Of a stretch of DNA of 31,599 nucleotides, positions 16,805 through 22,824 are shown in pieces. A program made the translations under genes and the position numbers. The notes under the pieces are model-generated. The model searched no databases, had not been told where the DNA came from, and was given only the letters and a program-made list of their open reading frames with translations. How positions within the stretch are numbered: the first letter of the stretch is position 1; each line of letters begins with the position of its first letter. The stretch is from Chloroflexota bacterium (GTDB taxonomy: Bacteria > Chloroflexota > Dehalococcoidia > UBA1151 > TMED-70): contig PASM01000036.1 of NCBI GenBank assembly GCA_002711965.1, positions 1 through 31,599 of the forward strand, written 5' to 3'.

Positions 16805-17152
16805 ATGAAAAAAAACAAATTGATTGTTTTAGTCAATGAGCTAAAAAACAACGAAAAAAAAATAAAAAAATATATAGATTTTCATGCAAAGCCATTTAAT
16901 GAAGTTGTAAAAGACTTAGAAGAAAAACCTATAGGAAGGATGAGGATTTTTATTAATAGTAATAAGCTTGTCATGTTACTAGAAGTTGATATAGATTTTG
17001 ATTTAAGTGACGGAATTCACATAGAGCCCTTTAACAGCAAAGTTCAAGAATGGCAAAACTTAATGGGATCTCTTTTTCAAGAACTTGAGTCAGGAGAAAC
17101 TAGAGAGTGGGAAAAAACAGAATTAATCTTTGATACTAAAAATTATTATTAA
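16805..17152 (+). CDS. L-rhamnose mutarotase-like protein (RhaM/DUF718 fold)
   Basis: A 115-residue protein that reads like a divergent member of the L-rhamnose mutarotase family, small ferredoxin-like dimers that interconvert anomers. The recognisable pattern is an initial strand IVLVNEL, helix YIDFHAKPFNEVVKDLEE with the family-type Tyr and His (H27), the strand pair RMRIFINSNKLVMLLEVD, then VQEWQNLMGSLFQ, equivalent to the W-x-x-x-M segment of RhaM, and a C-terminal WEKTELIFD. The insertion FDLSDGIHIEPFN is longer than in E. coli RhaM. No RBS is visible; it follows the lactonase by 16 bases, so coupling is likely. The context of sugar dehydrogenase, lactonase and dehydratase supports the call. 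An unrelated small alpha/beta dimer remains possible. Confidence 0.68.
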   Translation: MKKNKLIVLVNELKNNEKKIKKYIDFHAKPFNEVVKDLEEKPIGRMRIFINSNKLVMLLEVDIDFDLSDGIHIEPFNSKVQEWQNLMGSLFQELESGETREWEKTELIFDTKNYY

Positions 17153-17170
17153 TTTTATAAGAGGTAAAGA

Positions 17171-17836
17171 ATGAAAAAAAAATTCATCGAATATAAAGGA
17201 AATCCGAACCATAATTTAAAAGATATGGAATTGCGATCAAAAGAATTTTATGAAAATATCAGACAGCGAAAAACGATTAGGGATTTCTCTGAAAAATCAT
17301 TCCCAAAATCAATAATTGAAAACTGTATTAAGTCTGCAGGAACTGCTCCAAGTGGGGCTAACATGCAACCTTGGCATTTTGCAATTTCATCTAAAAATGA
17401 AGTAAGAAAAATTCTTCGAAAAGAAGCTGAAAATGAGGAAAGAAGTTTTTATAAAAACAAAGCTCCTAAAGAATGGATAAAGGCACTAGAACCACTAGGG
17501 ACTGATGCTAGTAAACCTTTTTTAGAAATAGCTCCCTATCTAATAGGAATTTTTTCAAAAAATTTTAGCATACTAGAAGATGGGTCTAAAGTGAAGCATT
17601 ATTATTCAAAAGAATCAGTAGGGATATCTACAGGTATTTTAATTACAGCATTACACATGGCTGGCCTATCTACATTAACACATACCCCAAGTCCAATGGG
17701 GTTTTTGAATAAAATATTTAAAAGACCAAAAAATGAAAAACCTTTTTTGTTATTGGTTGTGGGGTTTGCAAAAGAAGATGCATTAATACCGGACATAGAT
17801 AAACTACCATTAGAAAAAATTTCTTCTACAATTTAA
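17171..17836 (+). CDS. Nitroreductase-fold flavoprotein, iodotyrosine deiodinase-like
   Basis: A 221-residue FMN protein of the nitroreductase superfamily that matches the iodotyrosine deiodinase (IYD) branch over its whole length. FMN-binding features are R31/R33/R37 (RQRKTIR), APSGANMQPW (59-68) and TLTHTPSP (168-175). The active-site lid is present: E90, Y94 and K115 (in LGTDASKPFLEIAPYLI) sit at the same spacing as E157, Y161 and K182 of human IYD, with W102 in place of the conserved Trp eight residues after the Tyr. These residues bind the amino-acid part of halotyrosine in the animal enzyme. There is no membrane anchor, as in known bacterial homologues. GAGG precedes the ATG. It sits inside a sugar-acid operon, so its true substrate could differ; reductive dehalogenation of halotyrosines is the homology-based prediction. 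Confidence 0.87.
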   Translation: MKKKFIEYKGNPNHNLKDMELRSKEFYENIRQRKTIRDFSEKSFPKSIIENCIKSAGTAPSGANMQPWHFAISSKNEVRKILRKEAENEERSFYKNKAPKEWIKALEPLGTDASKPFLEIAPYLIGIFSKNFSILEDGSKVKHYYSKESVGISTGILITALHMAGLSTLTHTPSPMGFLNKIFKRPKNEKPFLLLVVGFAKEDALIPDIDKLPLEKISSTI

Positions 17837-17859
17837 TAAATAACTTACAGGGGGTAAAA

Positions 17860-18651
17860 ATGGGATTACTTGATGGAAAAAAAGTATTAATAACCGGTGC
17901 TAGAAAAGGAATTGGAAGAGGGATAGCAATAACTCTTGCAAAAGAAGGAGCAGATGTAGGTTTAAACGATATTATAGACGATGAAGTTTCACAAAAATGC
18001 GTGGATATAGTTTCAAAACATGGAGTGAATGCTACTTTCCACAAAGGTGATGTGAGCAAAATAGAAGATATAAACTCCGTATTTGACTCTTTTATAGATG
18101 CTCACAAGAAAATTGATGTATTAATAAATAATGCCATCTTCCCAGATCAACAAAGGCCTTTTTTTGAAACTGATGAAAAGTATTGGGATAGAATGATGGA
18201 TTTATCATTGAAAGGATATTTTTTTGCTTCTCAAAGAGCCGCTAAAGAAATGATAAATAATGACACAGGAGGAAGAATAATTTGCCTTTCAAGTGTTCAT
18301 TCTTATGTAGCAATGCCCAATTGGACTGCATATGGAACAGCAAAGATGGCCCTGAGAAGAATGGTCAAAGGAATAGCGGCAGATCTTGCTGGAAAAAATA
18401 TTACTGCAAATTGTATAGCTCCTGGAGCCATTTCAAACCGCTTACCTGATGATATTGAAGATGAATCAATTGATGGTCCTCCTCATAAGCCTGAAGATTT
18501 CAAGAGATTTATTCCTGCTGGGATTGGAGGGCTTCCTAGTGATATTGCTAACGCAGTTGTATACTTATCTTCACATCTTGGACAATATGTTAATGGAGAA
18601 ACTTTATTAGTTGACGGAGGCATGATAGCTTCACAAAAAATTCATGATTGA
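17860..18651 (+). CDS. Short-chain dehydrogenase/reductase in the sugar-oxidation operon
   Basis: A 263-residue classical SDR. TGARKGIG is at 12-19, NNAIFP at 90-95 (the usual G of NNAG is replaced), LSSVHS holds the catalytic Ser (144-145), and Y158/K162 in YGTAK is the catalytic pair. Strand 2 ends LNDIIDD with Asp at 37, so NAD is expected. A long substrate loop DDIEDESIDGPPHKPEDFKR precedes the last helices. The RBS AGGGGGT is the strongest in the window. By position between the mutarotase/lactonase pair and the Gfo/Idh/MocA and dehydratase genes, it is the best candidate for the aldose or 2-keto-sugar-acid dehydrogenase of the pathway. Confidence 0.92.
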   Translation: MGLLDGKKVLITGARKGIGRGIAITLAKEGADVGLNDIIDDEVSQKCVDIVSKHGVNATFHKGDVSKIEDINSVFDSFIDAHKKIDVLINNAIFPDQQRPFFETDEKYWDRMMDLSLKGYFFASQRAAKEMINNDTGGRIICLSSVHSYVAMPNWTAYGTAKMALRRMVKGIAADLAGKNITANCIAPGAISNRLPDDIEDESIDGPPHKPEDFKRFIPAGIGGLPSDIANAVVYLSSHLGQYVNGETLLVDGGMIASQKIHD

Positions 18652-18686
18652 AAAAAATAACTCGAGAATAAAATGAGGAAAAAAAT

Positions 18687-19937
18687 ATGATAAAAATACC
18701 AATAGCAATAGTAGGTGCAGGAGGAATGGGAGGAAGACATTTGAGAGCCCTAGGAGCATTATATGAAAGTGGGATGGCAAATGTTGAGTTAGTAGCTGTT
18801 TGTGATAAAAATGAAGGAAATGCAAATCATCTAGCTGACAATGCAAAAGAATTATTAGGGAAACGTCCTATTGTATTTAATTCTCTTGAAAAAATGAAAA
18901 AAGAAATGCCTGAAATTGAGGGTGTTGATATAACTACAGATTCAGGTTCTCATCATCAAGTAGCCGAAGAAGCATTTAATTTAGGCTATAACGTTCTATG
19001 TGAAAAACCACTAGCAATAACCATAAAAGGTTGCAATAAAGTTATAGAAGCTTGGAAAAAAAGTGGAAAAGTATTGAGTGTTGCCGAACAAGAGAGAAGA
19101 GACCCTATATGTAGATTGACCAAAGCTTTAATAGATGCAGAAGTCATAGGTAATCCTTACAGTTTTCTAAATGGATCCGCCAGAGGCTCTAAAGATATAA
19201 TTATTCTCCCATGGAGACACCACAAAAACATGGGGGGAATTTTTGTTGATGCAGGAGTTCATATTGTAGATCAAATGATGTACTATCTCGGAGATATAGA
19301 AGAAGTATACGCTGTGTCAAAATTGTGGGAAACAAAAAGATATAAAGGTGAAAAAATAGGAGTCTCAAACTTTTATGAAAAATGGGCTAGCTCTGTACCA
19401 AATGAGATAGATGCTGACTCAGAAGATATGGTCATTTCCACTATGAAATTTAAAAATGGCGCCATCGGACAATGGACATCTTTTTATGCAGCTCATGGTG
19501 AAATTACAGAGTACGCAATGATTTATGGAAGTAAAGGTTCTATGACTCCAGCTAAGCAAAGGAGAGGTGATCCTTTGAGATTAAATCTTGATGGAATAGG
19601 AGAAATTTCTGGAGATCAAGTTCTTGAACTTGTCCCAAATTTTCATTTAGATGAACTTACATCACGTTTATTTCAATCAGAAAGATTGGGTTCATATAAA
19701 ACCCCATTTGAAGATGTTGATAAATTTTTAGTTGCGCTTGAATATTATGAATTAGGACAATGTATAACGGACGGTACAAAACCTGAAGTTGATGCATACG
19801 TTGGAAGAAAAGATTTAGCTGTCTGTAATGCTGCTCTTGAATCCTCTGTCTTAGGCAGAAGTGTAACTATTGAAGAAATTGAAAATGAAATTACTTCTGA
19901 ATATGAATCAACTATTAATGATTATTGGAAAATTTAA
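18687..19937 (+). CDS. Gfo/Idh/MocA family oxidoreductase
   Basis: A 416-residue NAD(P)-dependent oxidoreductase of the Gfo/Idh/MocA family, which oxidise or reduce sugars and inositols. GAGGMGGRH (10-18) is the dinucleotide-binding loop, strand 2 ends AVCDKN, and the catalytic CEKPLA places K107 in the usual EKP. The C-terminal domain has GGIFVDAGVHIVDQMMYYLG, equivalent to the D-x-G-x-H motif that supplies substrate-binding Asp and His. It is somewhat longer than the ~340-370 residues common in the family, with extra sequence around WETKRYKGEKIGVSNFYEK. GAGG precedes the ATG. It lies 15 bases upstream of the dehydratase gene, so both act in one pathway, likely on a sugar or sugar acid. Confidence 0.92.
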   Translation: MIKIPIAIVGAGGMGGRHLRALGALYESGMANVELVAVCDKNEGNANHLADNAKELLGKRPIVFNSLEKMKKEMPEIEGVDITTDSGSHHQVAEEAFNLGYNVLCEKPLAITIKGCNKVIEAWKKSGKVLSVAEQERRDPICRLTKALIDAEVIGNPYSFLNGSARGSKDIIILPWRHHKNMGGIFVDAGVHIVDQMMYYLGDIEEVYAVSKLWETKRYKGEKIGVSNFYEKWASSVPNEIDADSEDMVISTMKFKNGAIGQWTSFYAAHGEITEYAMIYGSKGSMTPAKQRRGDPLRLNLDGIGEISGDQVLELVPNFHLDELTSRLFQSERLGSYKTPFEDVDKFLVALEYYELGQCITDGTKPEVDAYVGRKDLAVCNAALESSVLGRSVTIEEIENEITSEYESTINDYWKI

Positions 19938-19952
19938 AGAAAGAGAAGTTAA

Positions 19953-21080
19953 ATGAAAATAGCTAAAGTTGAAACTTTTTTTGTTTCTAGGTTTTTGGTT
20001 GTAAGAATTACCACTGAAGATGGTGTACAAGGAATTGGAGAATCATGTTACTGGTCATACCCTAAGGCGGCTGAAGCTACAATTCACGGTTTTAGAGATG
20101 CTTTAATAGGAATGGAAGCAAATGATATAGAACACATATGGAGTTTTCTTTGGAGGTATAATTCTGCATTCAGAGGCAACAGTATAGGTGGGGCTATTAG
20201 CGCTATAGATATGGCATTATGGGATATAAAAGGTAAAAGACTTCAAGCCCCAGTCTGGGATCTTTTAGGAGGGAAAGTAAGACAAAAGATAAGAGCTATA
20301 GCTTTGGGAGTTAGTGGAGATACTCCAGAAGAATGTGCTAAAGGGGCTAAAAAAGCCTTAGAGGATGGTTTTACAGCACTAAAATTTACCCCTATGCCTA
20401 ATAATTGGGCTGAGTTGTCATACTCAAAAATGATTGGAATTGCAGTAGAAATGGTTGAAGCAGTAAGAGAGACTGTAGGATGGGATTTTGATATAGGGGT
20501 TGAAATTCATAGGAATATGCAACCTCATGAAGCGATAGCTTTTTGTGAAGAAGTAGCTAGATTAAGGCCATATTTCATTGAAGATCCTATAGTTCCTGAT
20601 TCTGTAGTCGCAATGGGAGATGTTTCTGCAAAAATGAAGCTACCTTTAGCTGTAGGTGAAAGAAACATGGGTATATGGGAATTTAGGGAGTATGCACAAC
20701 TTGCAAAACCTGCTTTTTTCAAACCTGATATTGCTGTAGCAGGTGGAATAACAGGTGTAAAAAAAATAGCTACAATAGCTGAAGCAAATCATATCAAAAT
20801 TTGTCCTCACAATTTTCAAGGACCAATCGCGACAGCTGCATGTGTTGCATTAGGAATATCATCTCCATCCTGGGATCTTCAAGAATCTATTCAGGAAGAT
20901 AAGCCACCAAGAAGGGATATGACAGATGAAATAATTAATTTAGAAAATGGCTGGTATTTTCCTTCAGAAAAACCTGGATTAGGAATTAATTTTAATGAAA
21001 AAGCTCCAGCTATGCATCCATTCGATCCTGCAAAAATACCGCCTCCAATTTCAAGTGACGGAAGTGTAGGTTTGAGATAA
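19953..21080 (+). CDS. Enolase-superfamily dehydratase-like (mannonate/galactonate dehydratase-related)
   Basis: A 375-residue enolase-superfamily protein and the last gene of the sugar-oxidation cluster. The capping domain ends LWDIKGKRLQAPVWDLLGG. Barrel residues are K144-F-T146 on strand 2, E184-I-H186 where most relatives have Asp then His (as in galactonate and mannonate dehydratases), E210 in FIEDP, E236 in GER, D259 in KPDI and H286 in CPHN. The H186 and H286 pair is that of acid-sugar dehydratases that protonate the leaving OH and abstract the alpha proton. Having Glu at the first metal-ligand position is a deviation worth noting. GAAG precedes the ATG. It should convert the aldonate made by the lactonase into a 2-keto-3-deoxy acid; which one is not known. 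Confidence 0.9.
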   Translation: MKIAKVETFFVSRFLVVRITTEDGVQGIGESCYWSYPKAAEATIHGFRDALIGMEANDIEHIWSFLWRYNSAFRGNSIGGAISAIDMALWDIKGKRLQAPVWDLLGGKVRQKIRAIALGVSGDTPEECAKGAKKALEDGFTALKFTPMPNNWAELSYSKMIGIAVEMVEAVRETVGWDFDIGVEIHRNMQPHEAIAFCEEVARLRPYFIEDPIVPDSVVAMGDVSAKMKLPLAVGERNMGIWEFREYAQLAKPAFFKPDIAVAGGITGVKKIATIAEANHIKICPHNFQGPIATAACVALGISSPSWDLQESIQEDKPPRRDMTDEIINLENGWYFPSEKPGLGINFNEKAPAMHPFDPAKIPPPISSDGSVGLR

Positions 21081-21085
21081 TTATC

Positions 21086-21682
21086 TTAATTTGTGAAAAA
21101 TATTGCCCAAATTACTGTAAGTATAGTTAGAAAAATTAGAAATCTATTCGTATATTTAGATAATCCAATGGTTCTGTTTATAGATAAACCTAAAAAGCAC
21201 CAAAAATTATGAAAAATAATTTGTAAAAAAAGAAAACTTATAGGAACTAAAAAATATAATTCAAAAGATCCACTTAATCCTTCAGTAAATTTTGAAAAAG
21301 CAATTAAGCACATAGCCCATGTTTTTGGGCTTAATGGATGTACAAAAAGACCTTCTTTAAACTTAAGTATTTTCTCATAAGAATACTTTTTTTCGTGAGA
21401 ATTCCACCCTTTCATTGATAACCAAATCATATAAATAACACAAATATACGAAAATGATTCCATAATTATCGGATAGTCTCGAACTAATAAACCTAAACCC
21501 AAAGAAAATAATATATTAAGTAATAATTTTCCAAAAACTAACCCAGATAAAAATGGTATAGATCTTAAATATCCATATTGAGCACCGGTGGAAAGTAGTA
21601 GTAAGTTTGCAGGCCCTGGTGTACTCACCATTAATGTTATGAAAACCCAAAGAGGGAAATATTGTGAAAAAATCTCAAACAT
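21086..21682 (-). CDS. LysE/RhtB family exporter
   Basis: A 198-residue membrane protein of the LysE/RhtB translocator family, which export amino acids and related compounds. STPGPANLLLLSTGAQYG near residues 20-37 is the family signature in the first loop, followed by about six hydrophobic helices; LSPKTWAM stands for the usual NPKxW. I choose the ATG at 21682 because the family begins about 20 residues before TPGP; a longer frame to 21763 would overlap the divergent gene. A TATTAT ends six bases before this ATG and there is no RBS, as for a leaderless mRNA. Converges with the dehydratase gene five bases away. The substrate is unknown. Confidence 0.87.
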   Translation of the reverse strand: MFEIFSQYFPLWVFITLMVSTPGPANLLLLSTGAQYGYLRSIPFLSGLVFGKLLLNILFSLGLGLLVRDYPIIMESFSYICVIYMIWLSMKGWNSHEKKYSYEKILKFKEGLFVHPLSPKTWAMCLIAFSKFTEGLSGSFELYFLVPISFLFLQIIFHNFWCFLGLSINRTIGLSKYTNRFLIFLTILTVIWAIFFTN

Positions 21683-21687
21683 ACTAC

Positions 21688-21694
21688 TATAATA
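21688..21694. promoter_or_regulatory. Overlapping divergent -10 elements
   Basis: Only 44 bases separate the start codons of the LysE-type gene and the racemase-like gene. The stretch holds TATAAT on the plus strand (21688-21693, 33 bases before the rightward ATG) and TATTAT on the minus strand (21689-21694, six bases before the leftward ATG). If both work, RNA polymerase can serve only one direction at a time. Sequence alone cannot show which is used. Confidence 0.4.
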
Positions 21695-21726
21695 TTTATT
21701 TAACCAAATTTTATCGGATTTTAAAT

Positions 21727-22824
21727 ATGAAAATAGAAGAATTAAATATTTACCACGTAGCAATGCCTCTTATAGACCCATGGATTACTTCTTATGGAGC
21801 AGACTATGAAATACATTCTATTTTGATTAATGCAAAAAGTGGTGATTATCAAGCATGGTCAGAAACTTGTGCACTAGAGTTACCAACATACTCGTATGAA
21901 AGTGCAAATTCAATTTTTTATAATCTATCAGAAATATTTGGAAAAAAAATCATAGGTAATGATTATCAAAATGCTAAAAATCTAAATGATGACTTGAAAG
22001 TATATAAAGGAAATCCATTTGCAAAAGCAGGTCTAGATATAGCTTGGTGGAATCTAAAAAGTGAAATAACTAATACTCCTCTTCACGAACTAATAGGTGG
22101 AACAAGGAAAGAAGTAGTAGCTGGAGCAGATTTTGGAGTTGAAAAAGACATTGATACTTTGTTAAGTAAAATACAATTAGCAGTAGATAAAAAAACTCCT
22201 AGAATAAAATTAAAAATCAAAAAAGATTGGGATAAAGATGTTCTAGATGCAGTTAAGTCCACTTTTCCGAAATCTATTTTTCACGTAGATTGCAATGGTG
22301 GATACTCTCTAAAAGATTTAGATTTTTTCAAGTCTATTGATAAGCATGAGTTAGCATTTATTGAGCAACCCTTAAATTCTGATGATCTAATTGATCATGC
22401 AAAATTAGCAAAATTAATTGAAACCCCTATATGCTTAGATGAATCAATAAATGGGGTAGAAAGAGCCGTACAAGCAATTGAGATAGAAGCATGTAAATAT
22501 ATAAATATAAAACCAGGAAGAGTTGGTGGTATTACTAATTCTTTAGAAATCAATAAAATTGCTGAAAATGCTGGCATTCCTGTATGGGTTGGAGGAATGC
22601 TTGAAAGCGCACTTGGAGCAAGTATTTGTATTGCATTGGCTACACTAGAAAACTTCACTTATCCTGGAGATTTATTTCCTTCAGACAGATTCTATACTGA
22701 TGATTTATGCAAACCAGAAAACAAGTTTAAATCACCATATATTTTTGAACCATTAAACGTATTGCCAAAGCCTGATTCTGAGCTTCTGGAAAAGTACACA
22801 GTAAAAACGGCTAAACTAAATTAA
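21727..22824 (+). CDS. Enolase-superfamily, o-succinylbenzoate synthase / N-acylamino acid racemase type
   Basis: A 365-residue protein of the muconate-lactonizing-enzyme subgroup, closest to OSBS/N-acylamino acid racemases. K162-x-K164 (KLKIK) on strand 2 and K262 (NIKPGRVGG) on strand 6 are the two acid/base lysines. Metal ligands are D188 (DCNGGY), E213 (FIEQP) and D238 (LDES). The ending GGMLESALGASICIALATL with FTYPGDLFPSDRFY is typical of the branch. I start at ATG 21727 (MKIEELNIYHVAMPL), because an upstream GTG frame (21664) overlaps the divergent gene. No other menaquinone gene is nearby, so amino-acid derivative racemisation is likelier than OSBS. Its stop overlaps the amine oxidase stop by four bases. 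Confidence 0.85.
   Translation: MKIEELNIYHVAMPLIDPWITSYGADYEIHSILINAKSGDYQAWSETCALELPTYSYESANSIFYNLSEIFGKKIIGNDYQNAKNLNDDLKVYKGNPFAKAGLDIAWWNLKSEITNTPLHELIGGTRKEVVAGADFGVEKDIDTLLSKIQLAVDKKTPRIKLKIKKDWDKDVLDAVKSTFPKSIFHVDCNGGYSLKDLDFFKSIDKHELAFIEQPLNSDDLIDHAKLAKLIETPICLDESINGVERAVQAIEIEACKYINIKPGRVGGITNSLEINKIAENAGIPVWVGGMLESALGASICIALATLENFTYPGDLFPSDRFYTDDLCKPENKFKSPYIFEPLNVLPKPDSELLEKYTVKTAKLN

Noticed and set aside
21076..21085. Ten-base palindrome GATAATTATC
   Set aside because: It arises from the two facing stop codons; too short and AT-rich to be an operator on its own.
21683..21763. Longer start for the LysE-type exporter
   Set aside because: It would overlap the divergent racemase-like start and adds residues not found ahead of the family's first helix.
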